Positions 1 to 17,736 of a stretch of DNA of 64,000 nt are shown in pieces (position 1 is the first letter of the stretch; every line of letters starts with the position of its first letter). The translations under genes were made by a program, and so were the position numbers. The notes beneath the pieces were generated by a model. It made no database searches, was not told the DNA's origin, and saw only the letters and a program-made list of their open reading frames with translations. The stretch is taken from positions 62,001 through 126,000 of the forward strand of contig JAANDG010000327.1 in the NCBI GenBank assembly GCA_036852015.1, read 5' to 3'. Origin of the DNA: Pelodera strongyloides. Taxonomy: Eukaryota > Nematoda > Chromadorea > Rhabditida > Rhabditidae.

Positions 1-51
1 GTAACTGGTACTTCTAGCGGTTAACATATTTTTGAATCAATATGTTTTCAG

Positions 52-6147
<6,096 letters not shown>

Positions 6148-6232
6148 AGCGTTTGACGTTGTGTATTAATTAATTAATTTAATTCCTTATTCTTGGTAAT
6201 ATGTAAATATTTTTTGATGTAGTTTGACTGGA

Positions 6233-6238
6233 AATAAA
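6233..6238 (+). terminator. Polyadenylation signal of the carboxylesterase gene
   Basis: AATAAA 86 bases after the TAG stop, the normal spacing for a nematode 3' UTR. Confidence 0.75.
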
Positions 6239-7654
6239 TTAGGAATATTAGGCTTATGCTCATCAGGCATAGCCTTATTGTTAAACTTGTGTCGCTAATT
6301 ATCACGGAGAAAAATTAGCATCCATGAAATCAAGCCTAGCGCACCATTACGTTCGCCGGTGCGCAGCGCACCATCAGCCAGCCGTGCTGGAGCGAAAAAG
6401 TGGGAGCGATCGCGGCTGGCTGGGGACGCGCTGCGCGGTTGAGGACCAGAGAAAGTATCGGTTAATCAACTAATATAACTAATATACATGCATTGATTAA
6501 GCCCGCAATTATTATCATGTTTTTTTTTATCACTGTATAATGCATTACATATTTTCCAGTCATTTAATATAAGCCTAAATAATTGTTACACATCAGCTGT
6601 TTGTTCTCGATGAATCTCATTAGTGTACATTTGTAGTATTACCTTTACAGTAGAGGAGTAGAGTTCTAGAAAGCAGGAAACGCTCAATTGCTAACATTTT
6701 ACTGATGCTGACAACTCCTAGGGTTTGCTAGTAACATTCGTGATTTGTGAGAGGAATTAAAACATCATTTTGAGAATTGTCTGCATGTTTTTCTGGTCCT
6801 GTATACGCTGAATTATTGCGGTTTTGTAAATTTCGATTACAATTTCGGGTTTACCAAGACAGAGCACTATCCTACTTCCTTGTAACTTCGTGATTGATCT
6901 GCAATACTATGGCGTACTCTTGGCACACCTTTGACCGCGAAAGTGCGTTGACTAAGAACAATATTTTGGCCGCGTGAATAACCGGTGCCATATGCGCGCC
7001 GCTTCCTTCGGAGCCTTGGGGATGCTTCGGTGAATATTATTTCATTTACATCAGTCGTATTTCCTTTCCTGATATATTCAAATTCAAACACCCGTATGAT
7101 ATATATGATAATATCATTATGTTTAATGTGTATCCAATAAAGCATAAAAAACTAAAACCTTATTTATTTTCTCCTCAAACCCAGTGAAATGTGTGTATGC
7201 GTGAGGTAAGAGGAACAACAAATATGTATATGATAAAGATTTCTTTCCTAACTTTTTGACGCCTAGTCGTTTATGATCAGAGATTTTGCTAATATCGAAG
7301 CTTTCACGACTTCATGCAAAATGTTACAAAATTGAAAACTAAAATATAATATATAAAATAAATGCCTATCACAGTACCCTTTAACCTTTAACTCTCGAAT
7401 GCAATACCTTACGATATACATTTCTTATTTATCAACTTCCTATTATGTATAAAATGATAAAATCATGCTGAAGTAATATCCAATTCCAAAATAAATATAT
7501 GTATATGTATATGGGGGAACTTTTTGTACACATAAAGAAAAACATATAAAAATATAAAAGCTATTCAGATGATACAGTAATTCCGTCCTATACGACTTCC
7601 ATAAATATCGACTCTATTATTAGTTGACGACACTACGGTACATTTCACAGGAGT
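6239..7654. other. Intergenic, no gene seen
   Basis: Convergent spacer between the carboxylesterase and the minus-strand methyltransferase. It holds a GC-rich block at 6340-6445 sharing GGCTGGCTGGGG and GCGCTGCGCGGTTG motifs with 2980-3009, otherwise AT-rich single-copy-looking sequence with only short chance ORFs. Confidence 0.5.
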
Positions 7655-7714
7655 GGTTGTGCCTAAGCGGAAGCCTAAGCGGAAGCCTAAGCGGAAGCCT
7701 AAGCCTAAGCCTAA
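7655..7714 (-). repeat. Interstitial telomere-type repeat (TTAGGC variants)
   Basis: Minus strand reads tandem TTAGGC with alternating TTCCGC-bearing variants, immediately downstream of the methyltransferase stop codon. TTAGGC is the nematode telomere unit. The flank CAGGAGTGGTTGTG recurs beside the block at 9121. Confidence 0.85.
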
Positions 7715-7724
7715 AGCCAACAAC

Positions 7725-10700
7725 CTAGTGTTTCCTGGCGCACACCATGAACATGCCGTTGATCTCGTACATGACGCACTTCTTGTCGTTGTCGATGAAG
7801 AGTCCTGCCTCATTGAGGGCATCGGTCATCATCTGTTCTGTTATGTACAGACAGGAGAACTTACGGCCTCCGAAGGAACACCACGTCTCCTCTAGGATAC
7901 CGCCCATGATGAAGAATCCTAGAAAACATTGATCCACGTAAATCAAGGTTGTAAGCCTAAGCCTAAGCCTAAGCCTAAGCCTAAAGAACAATCAAGATTA
8001 TAAGCCTAAGCATAGGCCTAAGCCTAAGCCTAAAGAACAACCTGCCCACGGTACATGCCAAGTACCGTCTCTTATAAGCGAGCCAGGTATACGATCTTCA
8101 CTAGGATTGTGTAATGACTATGGTTTTAGTTTGGAAACAAGAAAAGGTGGCAGCGGACAACAACACTCGCGCTTTTGTATATGTAGATTACTGTAACTTA
8201 AGGGTAAACATAGTATTCACATCGCTTGGCCAAAGCTAGGTACATGAAAAATATAATTGCATTGCGAATATGCAAAAAATCCCCCACCTCCTGGTCGCAG
8301 TTGTTTCGCCATATTCTTCAGTGCGCCCTTGTACTCGTCGTATGTAGTGCAACAGTATTCGACGCAAAATATTGTCACCATCACCTAAAATTTTAAGATA
8401 TTTCTCTAAAAGTTTTCTTACATAATAATTTATTACGCACAAAGACAATCAAAGAAAGCAATGTAACGTGCAGTTTGTGTTATAAAATACACATAATAAA
8501 TAAAACATAATAAAGCAGTAGTAAAATGTCTCAGCAAGCAAATTCGGAGTAAATCACAGGAAATTCGTAGCATTCTGTTCAATCATAAGGGACGTTCTAT
8601 GGACAAATGAATGTTTCCGAACATTTCTTGATGCCCTATTAATAACAATCCTAGAACTACCTCTACGAGAAGAATAATTGTAGGATCTAAATTTAAACAT
8701 ACGTTGTGAAGATAAACCGCATTTACCAGCTAGTATTTTCCTCAGCATTTTGGCATCTGCTTTCTTTCTACGATTCTCTAACATATCCAGTTTGAGAAGC
8801 TCATTTCTAGTTTCACTATTTGGCGTATCCATAAACCCAACTAAATGAGATCTCATAAACACACGCTTCGTAAACATACGCTGGATTCTTTCTAGAGCCA
8901 CTTTATGTATTTTGTTACCGTATTTTCGCAAAAGATTTCCCATGATTTAGTGATAGGCTCTCGCGCAGTAAGAAAATATGTAGAAAAAATTCGCAAAGAA
9001 AAACTAACAAAAGAAATTAATTACAAAAAATAACAACAATCTTTTAAATGATTGGCAAACTCACATCAAACGTTTCCTGCATATATTTTGTGATTATGAA
9101 TATTGGCGCAGGAGTGGTTATGAGCCTAAGCCTGAGGCTAAGCCCTTTTAAATGATTAAGAAACTCACATCAAACGTTCCCTGCAAATCTTTTGGACATT
9201 CAACTGACGGATCTGCGAAGCAGTCGCAATGGTATATATCCTTCACCTAAAGTTGCTCAACTACATGACATCTCGTCTTCACAGAGATGTGTCAGAGATA
9301 GGCTGCTCTAGATAGGCTGATCTGCCACATCTTCACAGAGACGTGTCACCACCCGGATAACGTTTACATTTTCCGTGGCGTCCGAAAGATGACGAAATGT
9401 TTGGTTGTTGTGTAATTACAAACTTCCCACCTTTGATCTGGCCAATGGCTGCATGTCCCTCAATTTCGACCAATCACCTCCCTCACGGCAGTCAATCATC
9501 TTCAGTGCCACGGTCCTGAAGAAAACAACGGGTTTGAACGTTAGTTAGTTTGTAGTTAATTAGTTCGCAATTGGAATTCCGTTACGAGAACATTTCAACC
9601 AATTACTACTGTTATTGCAGTTAAACAATCCGCCAACTGCTATGCGCCCAAGAAACCCGGTTCAGGTAAGGAAGCCAGCCGGTTATAGAGAAAAGTGATT
9701 GTTTCCTACCAGTCAAAATCGCTCGTGTTATCCAGCCAACTGCCGAGCGCATCACGATTTTGCGGCAAATAATCAGCTAGGTAGATCTGCAAATAGTAGA
9801 AATTGGTATGTAATTCCGATTTCATTTGTTCTTTGATTTCCTGTGGTGGTCTCGGGAAAAGGTGGCGTGGCGGTTGATAACAACGCTGGCCATATTGCAC
9901 GCCACTCCATTGCAGCGTACAACTCTCTTAGCGCTACCAGAGCCTGCCGCAAAGACTAGACGGACACCCGAAAACACGATGGACGTGCGAAATACGATGT
10001 AGAACCCATATGAAGCGGTGACTATTCAACATCTATGAATTTTGGGTGCAAACGAAAAATTGGGGTTTTGGTCGGCTATCCGGGCCATACTTAGGCTGAG
10101 GCGGCCTATAATGTCCTCTGTGCATTTGCACTAACATTTGAATATCATATTCAGTTTCGCCAGGTTCTCGCGAAGGGATACTCAGTGATCTAGCGAGAAC
10201 TTTGTGATGGTTGAGCAGCGAATCTGTTTTATTTAATTAAAGCGAAATACCGGCCGGTTTTTGAAACACATCGAGTACACCAGTATTCTTATGCAGCACA
10301 TGCAAATGAACATAAATTAGAATAAAAAATCGAGCTAAATTCGAGCAAATTGGCATAAATACGTAGGAATTCAGCACGATGCGTTTCAAAAACTGACCGG
10401 TATTTCGCTTTAATAACCCACCTCTTCTGCACTGTTCCTAAAGCAAACGGCCACATGGATGGTTGGCCCGGCGCCAAAATCGATCACTCTTTTCTGATTT
10501 CCCAGTTTATTCACGATAATCGGAAGGAAAGTGAGCACCATCTTCATGGCCGGATCGTCCACTTTTGTGTAGAAGTCCTGGAATACGTTAATAAGTAATA
10601 TTAAAATCTTACTCTAATTGACACATACAGTAGCATTACACACCAATATCGAAGATCAAATGCCAAGCCCAACACAATAGTAGCGCGCACATGCATGACA

Positions 10701-12405
10701 AACAGCGACGCGCGGCACTGTCGGAGTTTAGCTGCGATATTTTTAAAGCGGTATGGCACGTGGTGTTGAAACGCATACTGTGCAACGCAATTCCCTTGTG
10801 TTATATGCAAATTAGTGTACCCGTATGTTTCGAATGGACACGAGAATATATAACACATCGGAAAGCAGATATCCAGCCGTTGTTCAAAGCCACGCTTCAA
10901 GCTGTTTTTCGAGTTTTCTTTGGCAAAGCTTCGTGGCAGCTATACTCCAACATAATTACCGTAACCCTACACATACTCTCAAATAGGCGGCAGTTTCGAA
11001 TTCGGTGAGAAATGTCGTCCTGTCTAGAATTACTTCCTTCTGGTCGTCAGCATCTCCATTCTGCTTCACCTGGTTGTTTGGAGAGTCCTGGAAGTTACAC
11101 TAGAATGGGGAGAGACGGCCGACGACAAAGGCCAGGATACGGTAGGCGAACTGCTGCTTAAGAGGGTCAGTACCTAAGCTAAGATTCTACGTTGCGGTAG
11201 TCTCTATGAAGTTCAATTCAAGAAACTATATATGTTGGTGTTCTAAGCTATGGTTAGAGACATCGACCAAAGCGGAGTGCGCAGCCACATGCTGAAACTT
11301 GAGCAAAGATACTGTAATTTTAGTCATAAAAGAGTTACAGTTCGCTGAGGCTCCATACAACGTTTCGAGGGAATTCGCGCAGATTATAAATCGAAAAAGG
11401 CCAAAAAAAGGTTCAATCAAGAGCGAGAATTTGCTCAAAATTATCGCCTAGACCGCTTAAACTTCCGTTTTTTTCGCTCACGTTTTTTGTTGTTCATATC
11501 AGAAATTGTAGTATCAGCTATCAGCTATCAGCGGTTGGCAGGTACACAACTACATCTACACACACGAGAGAGATGACTGTAAATGGATTATAAAGCGGAT
11601 ACCAATAAATCAATAATATATTCAATCAATACAAAAAACCGTAGATCAATCGATACTGAAAAGTGATCATGAGAGATACACATTGAATGGGAGGGTGTAG
11701 ACACACGAATTGTCCAAAGTTTCATGGACCAATTTCTAGAGTTTACGTGATTACGTAATACGGAAAATGTACGTGAAGACAAGTATTGAAATAGATATTC
11801 AGGAACTAGTACTGATTTCAATATCCGTAGAGTTACGTCCGACAGTATGTATTTAGTAAATAAGTAGTACTACATCTAAATGAAAAGTTGTATTACCTCA
11901 AGGTAAGCGTCGGTCTTCCACTCTTTCATGAACGTTGTGCGATCAAGAACGTCCTCCGGTGGTTTTGGCATATCAACATTTTTCTTTTGCAATTCTTTCT
12001 TGATCTCCGGGTAGGCTTGCGTTTCTACCTAAATTGTCAGGGGTAAACTTTTGTAGTTAATATTACTACTGAACCTCAAGAGCTCTTAGGCTGTCCGCTA
12101 CGAACACTGCAATCAGAGCCGTATTCACCAACACGCAGGGAGCCCTCCCTGGCCTCCCCAAGGAGCTAAAAAATGCGTAGAGAGTGCGAGAGCAGAAGAG
12201 ATTCAGAGCGCCCGTGAGCCCAGGGAGGGTTCCCTGTGTGTTGGTGAATACGGCCTCAGGTACCTTGTGCGTGGAAACTCTACGAACACTTAAGCTTATA
12301 CTTGTTAGAATTGAAATAAATACGACTAAAGCATAAAACAGAGACTAGTTGCAAAAGAAAATGCGTTTTTCTGAACAATACACTTACGGAAAACAAGTGA
12401 GGCAT
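7725..12405 (-). CDS. SAM-dependent methyltransferase, NNMT/PNMT/TEMT family
   Basis: Cytosolic enzyme expected to methylate a small amine or heteroatom acceptor using S-adenosylmethionine. Exons, 5' to 3' on the minus strand: 12426-12388 (ATG 12405-12403), 12028-11897, 11087-10977, 10577-10422, 9786-9710, 9515-9431, 9246-9169, 8384-8288, 7918-7725. Every junction keeps frame; full inclusion gives 315 residues against about 264 for human NNMT. Family landmarks in order: DFYTKVDDPAMK, SAM motif I VIDFGAGPT (residues 118-126), YLADYLPQNRDALGSWL then DFDW, FCVEYCC, KQLRPGGFF, GRKFSCLYIT and the terminal GMFMVCARKH. This is the family of the C. elegans anmt genes. Exon 1 follows a TTTTCAG acceptor, so the message is probably trans-spliced. 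Exons 2 and 3 look like alternatives (separate entries). Introns contain a LINE tail, telomere-type repeats and MITEs. Substrate cannot be told from sequence. Confidence 0.9.
7952..8034 (-). repeat. Interstitial telomere-type repeat, two blocks
   Basis: Two runs of GCCTAA (plus strand), 7955-7983 and 8003-8034, separated by AAGAACAATCAAGATTATAA, in the last intron of the methyltransferase. Both read TTAGGC in the sense strand of that gene. Confidence 0.9.
8554..8943 (-). pseudogene. LINE-type reverse transcriptase C-terminal tail
   Basis: A 129-codon open frame inside the intron between methyltransferase exons 7 and 8, on the same strand. It contains ALERIQRMFTKRVF, LLKLDMLENRRKKADAKML and a later basic/aromatic tail, which match the pattern of the C-terminal end of non-LTR retrotransposon polyproteins (ERVQRRFTKR..., L..L.RRR..DL.MLFKI). 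No polymerase catalytic motif is present, so it is a 5'-truncated remnant. The call rests on remembered family pattern, not on an alignment. It could instead be a nested host gene. Confidence 0.55.
9121..9143 (-). repeat. Short telomere-type repeat with local duplication
   Basis: GAGCCTAAGCCTGAGGCTAAG beside a duplicated segment: AACTCACATCAAACGTT occurs at 9063-9080 and 9162-9178, the second copy being the real donor of exon 9246-9169. Confidence 0.7.
10242..10408. mobile_element. TTAA MITE, family A
   Basis: Complete copy with AGCGAAATACCGGCCGG and complementary right end, TTAA on both sides. It ends about 10 bases from the donor of methyltransferase exon 10577-10422. Confidence 0.85.
10977..11087 (-). 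other. Candidate alternative exon 3 of the methyltransferase
   Basis: 37 codons, phase 0 at both ends, ending ILDRTTFLTEFETAAYLR. It parallels the end of the neighbouring exon 12028-11897, and both splice in frame to DFYTKVDDPAMK. Confidence 0.75.
11897..12028 (-). other. Candidate alternative exon 2 of the methyltransferase
   Basis: 44 codons, phase 0 at both ends, ending VLDRTTFMKEWKTDAYLE. In the family this FxxxxYL segment occurs once just before the D/KFY block, so only one of the two exons should be needed per protein. Confidence 0.75.
12113..12258. mobile_element. MITE family C
   Basis: CGTATTCACCAACACGCAGG on the left and CCTGTGTGTTGGTGAATACG on the right are complementary; related to 4714-4850. 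In the first intron of the methyltransferase. Confidence 0.85.
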
Positions 12406-12426
12406 CCCTTGAAAACTAGTCGGTGT

Positions 12427-14074
12427 CTGAAAATCATGAGTACATACGTTTTAATATCAAATATTCATCGCCAAATAAATATTAGCAGACACCATGGGAA
12501 AAACGTTCATACACTATTAGGGGCATATCGCATATTAGTCAAGACCGCCGCAAGACCGATCTCCAGGAACAAAATTTGCATAATTTTTTTATAAGTATCT
12601 GAGAGCTTCAATTCAGAAATTTAGAAAACACCAGGTTGGGCCCAAGTTTCCTAGGTCCTCATATAGCCGTTATATAGCTGGGCGTGGAGGAAAGTTCGAG
12701 GGCTCTGCTGTGACGAGACATTGTGCGGATTAAGGAGCGATAGACGGATAATTGAAAAAACAGTGTGCAGACCGTGGAGAGAGCCGACAGTGGCCAAGTG
12801 AGGGTCCAAATCTCAGATGTTGTCTATCCAGCTTACACAGAGATCGGTCAGGATCCTATCATCCTCTCTCTCTCTTTCTCTCTCTTTCTTTCTCTCTCTC
12901 TCCCCTCTCTCTCCTTATTTTCCCTCTCTCTCGTATTCATACCCTCTATCTCGTCCCTCTCTCTATATTCTCTTTAATTCTCTCTAGCCCTGTTTCTCTC
13001 CATCTCACCCACTCTTTCAGCAGTTTCGTATTCCCTCGGATTCCCAGGTGTGCCGTGGAAAAGAGAGATCGTTCACTCGAAATCCAGGCGCAAGTTTACT
13101 TTTGCTGTTGACAAATAGCATTTTCAGCGTTTGTTTCTGCGTGAAAAATGCAACAATTCGCGAAAAAGTCTCTGAATACCGAGTTTGTAAGTTGTGAGGG
13201 CAGATTGTGACAGCCTATGACACGAACCGAATTTTGACATTTTATTTGTAAGAAATATCTCAAAAACAAAGCGAAATTGTCACTGCAAGAACAAAATAAG
13301 TATAGGTTGCTTATCGGCTTCGCAAGCTAAGTGGTCTCGCTCGTACACCTCATTCAATACAGCCTGTGCAATGGATACTTTTGTGCGAAATTACTAATTG
13401 ATGACTGTCTTTTTCAAAATAACTACAGTAAGAAGCCGGGTTCTCATTAGTTGAGAGTTTTCCCGCATGCTCACTTTTCTCAGCTTTCCCAAATATTGTT
13501 GCTATAAGCTTGCCCTCGTGATAAACGCAAAGGATCTTTTTTGCAATCTTTTTTTCTCCGCTCTGCTGAGCTGTTGGCTGCACCATCCAGTCATTTTGAC
13601 GTCATATCTTGGGTGAAAATTTTCATGCCATGTGACCTACAAGATAAGCAGAACACGAACACAGTAGGACAGTAGACGAATAAATGCATACAATATTAGA
13701 TAACTTAAGATATGGTAACCAAACACACAACCTAAGCATGGTTTGCATTCCCAGACAAAGTTTGTGTTTTCCCAAGCCGCACATGAAAAAAATCGTGTAT
13801 ACTTCTCATAATAGACTTGGATTGAAGGATATTGTTGTTTCTTTTACAAAGATACTTTAACCATGCATGTGTTAACTTCATCGAAAACAACAATTGTTCA
13901 GTTCACTAGACAATTTTACGATAACCATTTCTTGATTCTAAAATATGTAACCCGGTAAACGGGTAAACAAAAACAAGCTGCTTAGACAATGAGTGTGATT
14001 GATTCTGTCTACTACATATGTGTGATGGAAAGTTTGCTCCAAACAAAATATATGGCAAATGTCCAGCGTAAATC
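12427..14074. other. Upstream flank of the methyltransferase; CT-rich tract
   Basis: Contains a long (CT)n-type imperfect tract at 12862-13012. A 78-codon minus-strand open frame at 13586-13350 has a plausible donor but its phase does not fit methyltransferase exon 2, so it is not claimed. Nothing else is supported. Confidence 0.4.
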
Positions 14075-14215
14075 CTGAGGCCATATTCACCACTCCAATT
14101 CCCTCGGGGAAATAGTCCCTGGGGACAGAAAATAGCATTCTAAAGTGGGACACGCAGATAAAAAGACGGGTAATTCCCCACGGGGAATTGGATGGTGAAT
14201 ATGAATATGGCCTCT
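14075..14215. mobile_element. MITE family B
   Basis: CTGAGGCCATATTCACCACTCC on the left, complementary end with a small ATGAAT duplication before ATATGGCCTC on the right. Confidence 0.8.
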
Positions 14216-14580
14216 TACAATAGGGGGTCGAAACGGGCCCACACTCCTGCATGTTTTCGGCATATTCTTTCTCATGTGCAGTCTTGTATATATCTAATCA
14301 TAAACTCACAGTGCAGATATTTTAATTCCAACCAAGAGATAATCTTATATGCGTTGATTGCTCACGTTTCCCTTGGCCTTAGGTCTTAGGTCCTCATCCG
14401 GACAAGACTTCAACCTTGGTCATTTAAAATTAAAACCTTTACTAGCTTGAGAATAAGTTCGTTTTCTGTGACCGCACTCCGTGCACCTGGGATATGATGT
14501 CGCAAAAAGCTCTCAAGAAGGCTCTCGTTGTCAACAGCTTGATGATGATGAGGGCAGGAAACTTAAGCTATGCACAGTTC

Positions 14581-14581
14581 T

Positions 14582-14612
<31 letters not shown>

Positions 14613-14613
14613 G

Positions 14614-14647
<34 letters not shown>

Positions 14648-14735
14648 CTCTAATAGAACGGAGAGAGAGAAAGTGAACGATAGAAAGAGGAAGAGGAAGA
14701 GCCGGAGAGAGAAAGAGAGAAAAAAAAGAGGAAAA
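14581..14735. repeat. (CT)n followed by (GA)n, potential hairpin
   Basis: About 65 bases of CT repeat, then a purine tract of GAGA/GGAAGA; complementary runs could fold back. Open frames here encode only Ser-Leu or Arg-Glu runs and are artefacts. Confidence 0.85.
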
Positions 14736-15832
14736 GAAAACAGTGAGATAACGACCACAATCCCGGCTTATCCAGAGATCAGTTCAGTGCTGGACGCCTA
14801 TTGTTGCATGATCCGTAACATTCAAATTTTATAATGACGCGGCAGTTTGGTACTGACGATGGTGCGCCCAAATATATGGCATACCATAGAGGTCTATGTT
14901 GCGCAGGCAATCTGTCGTGGGTGCGCGAAAAGCGTGCAGTCCCATATGGTGCACAATTGGCACCAATGGCGCACATGTGGCTTATCTGTTGCGCAGCGGC
15001 CGCGCCCCTCCAAAAAATCCACCAAAAGTGTGTCTATTACATGGATGAGTTTGCCTTGCAACTTCAACTGAAATTGTGAGTCATTTACTAAATAGCAAGA
15101 AGCCTCGGGTTTTGTTTGCATTGAAAATAGAGTACTGTTTAAATATACAACAATACGGGCTCGAAATAGATCTAGATCCTCACATGATGCTACTGCCAGT
15201 TTGTAGACACTGGGTTTTGGCAGGCGGTTTCCAGGGTCAATAGTTAATAAAAAAAGTTTACGTTCCAATAAAATGGTGCGGACAAATTGGGGACTTCCGT
15301 GTACGACTATAGACAAGATGGTGGAAAGTGGAAACTGTGCGCAAGATGTTTTGTCATGAAAATTTTAATTTGGTCCAAGAAGCTAAACTAATACTAAATT
15401 ATATGAAACTAAACTATTCTCTATTAATCAGTCGTGGAGTCTCCAACCAAATCATTGCGCCAAATACATAGTTTTGTCATCAGCAACGCGTTTTCAACAT
15501 GAATAAAAATGTCTATTTCAAACAATCTATGATCTAAGAATCTATTATCTATGATGTTCAGATCACAAAAAGGAATATCAAGAGAAGGTTTTATTCTTTA
15601 TTGTGTAGGACCTTTTGCATAAATACTCATTTCTTGTTTATTGATTTAAGTGTCAATCTTGCACAATTTTCTGTAGTAGGATCGCCCAGTGTTGTTGGAC
15701 GATTTGTACCTCTGAAAGGAAATACATTACTAATTCAAATAATTGCAAGATATGGCCATATGACATGTGTTTTTGTGAAACGTATGCTTCATTACTTAGG
15801 CAAATTTCTGTGCCCTTCTGCTCACTTTCGAA
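14736..15832. other. Intergenic, no gene recognised
   Basis: Holds a GCGCAC/GCGCAG-rich stretch at 14850-15010, similar in flavour to 29160-29210 and 63190-63270. A 140-codon minus-strand frame (15316-14894) overlaps this stretch and shows no recognisable domain. Confidence 0.35.
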
Positions 15833-15971
15833 TGTCATGGAAGCAATATTCGCCACTCCGATTCCCTTAGTTAAATATTCCCTGGGGACAGATAATAGCA
15901 TTCTAATGTGAGAGATGCGAGAAAAAGATGGGGAAGTCCCCGTGGGGAATTGAGTGGTGGATATGGCCTCA
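15833..15971. mobile_element. MITE family B, left end decayed
   Basis: Interior and right end (GAATTGAGTGGTGGATATGG then CCTCAG) match the other two copies; the left end has lost CTGAGGCC. Confidence 0.75.
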
Positions 15972-17241
15972 GGATACGTTTCACAAACACCCCAAAAAAG
16001 CAATGCATGTACATATTACTCAATTCATGTTCATTTTGTATAATGAGAAATTCGGATAAAATTGACAAATTTGAAAATTATTCACCTGAAATATAAAGAA
16101 CGTCTCGTTGTTAGGTAGCTGATCTAACCTGGGCATTTCATCAAACGGACCAAGCATTAGCTTGTCGGATCTGAATCAAAATGGACTAATCTAACGTCAA
16201 TTTAAAATTTGGCGAGCTAGCGGCGTGGTTATGGCGCGCATATAGCGCAATGGTTGTTTCCGCACGCTTTCCTCGCGTACAAACGGCGCAAGATCTGCTC
16301 GAAAATGACCAGATAAGTCTGTTCTGCGTGAGTCTGGCTTGCCACCAGGTGGCCAAATGATACTAACAATTAGGTATTTTGTTAGGTTGCATATTTTCCT
16401 TATTATAAGCACAATTTAGATATGGTGTGGATACATGTGCAAAAATTTTCAAGATCAAAGTTGAGGTTTATTTTTTTTGTTGATGACTTATATGCATAAC
16501 GATTATCGGTAAACGAAGGGACTTCAGATTATTTACGAAAAAGAACCACGTTTTTTTAAAGCAAAATATCTGCCGGAATCTGAAACACGTCTCAAGTATG
16601 TGTATTTATGCAAAGTGGGGTCGAATTGGGGTCGTTTACTTGCTAATAATACTAACTTGCATACATTACAATTACATGGTTCTATAAGTATTGGTTTCAA
16701 GAACCAGTTGTTATTTCGCTTCAACGACAAAGGTACCTTGCAAAATACTCCTGCGGTCGGAAAGTGTTCAATTGCACGGCGATGTCGAGCCTTGAGCGTC
16801 GCACCCCGGGTAGCTGAGTTGGGGAAGTCGGGCGTCTAAATTACACTTATAAAATGCGGGCACAAACATTTGCATGCATTTTAAAGGGTCAGGCTCACGG
16901 GAAAGTCATTTGCATTTAAAATACACATTAAGTTTTGCGAACATAACCATGTAAGCCACAGTGCATGAAAGGTAAAAATCAGAGATTTAATTGACAAAGA
17001 AAAATGAGGCACGATTTGAAAGTCGTACGCTTCTCCTGCGGCATATATGGCTTTTGCCACACGAATTTTAGATTTTACGGCTTCATTTAAGTCCGAATTT
17101 TAGGTTGTTTTTCGAGTAAAACTAGCAAACAATGCAAATGGTCTGGGTGTTTCCGACAGGGATATGTAGGCCCTTTTTGAAGTTATGCTGTATTTCATGC
17201 GTATATGGGAGCAAGAACCTTGACAAATACAGAAACTAACT
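15972..17241. other. Intergenic with one TTAA element
   Basis: Contains a diverged family A-like element at 16560-16720 (TTAAAGCAAAATATCTGCCGG to GTTATTTCGCTTCAA). An open, hydrophilic minus-strand stretch around 17095-16990 begins right after a stop and lacks a good acceptor, so it is not called. Confidence 0.4.
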
Positions 17242-17244
17242 CGT

Positions 17245-17736
17245 GCATGGGCATCCTTCGATGAGCCTGTCTATCATTAGCATTACTCGAATTCTGACTG
17301 AAGAACTGCTCATGAAGGCGCCTGAAATACAAGGGTTTGCATTTAAATAAAAGTTTGTAAAGACCTCATTTAGCCTTTATTTAATTAGATTAAGTGACTA
17401 TGTAACCTGAAACAGTTGCAAATCAAATAAATATATAAGCTCAAACCATATAAACTCACAATAAAGCTTCAGTTCGACACTCCATATCTTGATCCGATGC
17501 AACGTTTCTGAGACTGTAAAATAGAAAAAAATGGAAACCTCCCATAATTTTATAAAATGATTTGCCAAATATGGATAAAAAGGCGTATCCCCGACTACTC
17601 AGGTGATCCCAACTAAACGATCATACTGCATACTTATATGTAACGTCTGAAACGTATCTTCCAAGTTTATGTAACAAACTCGACTGCGCTTATTTTGAAG
17701 AATGGAGAAAAGGGATTTACTTATAACAAACATCTG
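17245..17736 (-). CDS. Candidate small three-exon gene, unknown product
   Basis: On the minus strand an ATG follows directly after the acceptor TTTTATTTTTCAG (start about 17734). The open frame reads MFVISKSLFSILQNKRSRV and has a GTATGC donor near 17640. A second exon, about 17510-17457, has acceptor TTTTACAG and donor GTGAGT. A third starts after GTATTTCAG near 17333. The phases can be joined to give a protein of about 80 residues ending near 17245. No family is recognised, and an alternative frame for exons 2-3 reads equally well, so even the protein sequence is uncertain. Confidence 0.25.

Noticed and set aside
10691..11008. 105-codon plus-strand frame
   Set aside because: Antisense to the methyltransferase intron and exon 11087-10977; shadow frame.
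12752..13111. Ser-Leu-rich frames over CT tracts (also at 14481, 38822, 57535, 59001, 62082)
   Set aside because: Microsatellite translations.
13350..13586. Possible first exon of the methyltransferase gene
   Set aside because: Its donor is in phase 1, but exon 12028-11897 needs phase 0; the ATG at 12405 with an SL-type acceptor fits better.
14894..15316. 140-codon minus-strand open frame
   Set aside because: Overlaps a GCGCAC-rich repeat-like stretch, shows no domain, no clear splice partners and no start context.
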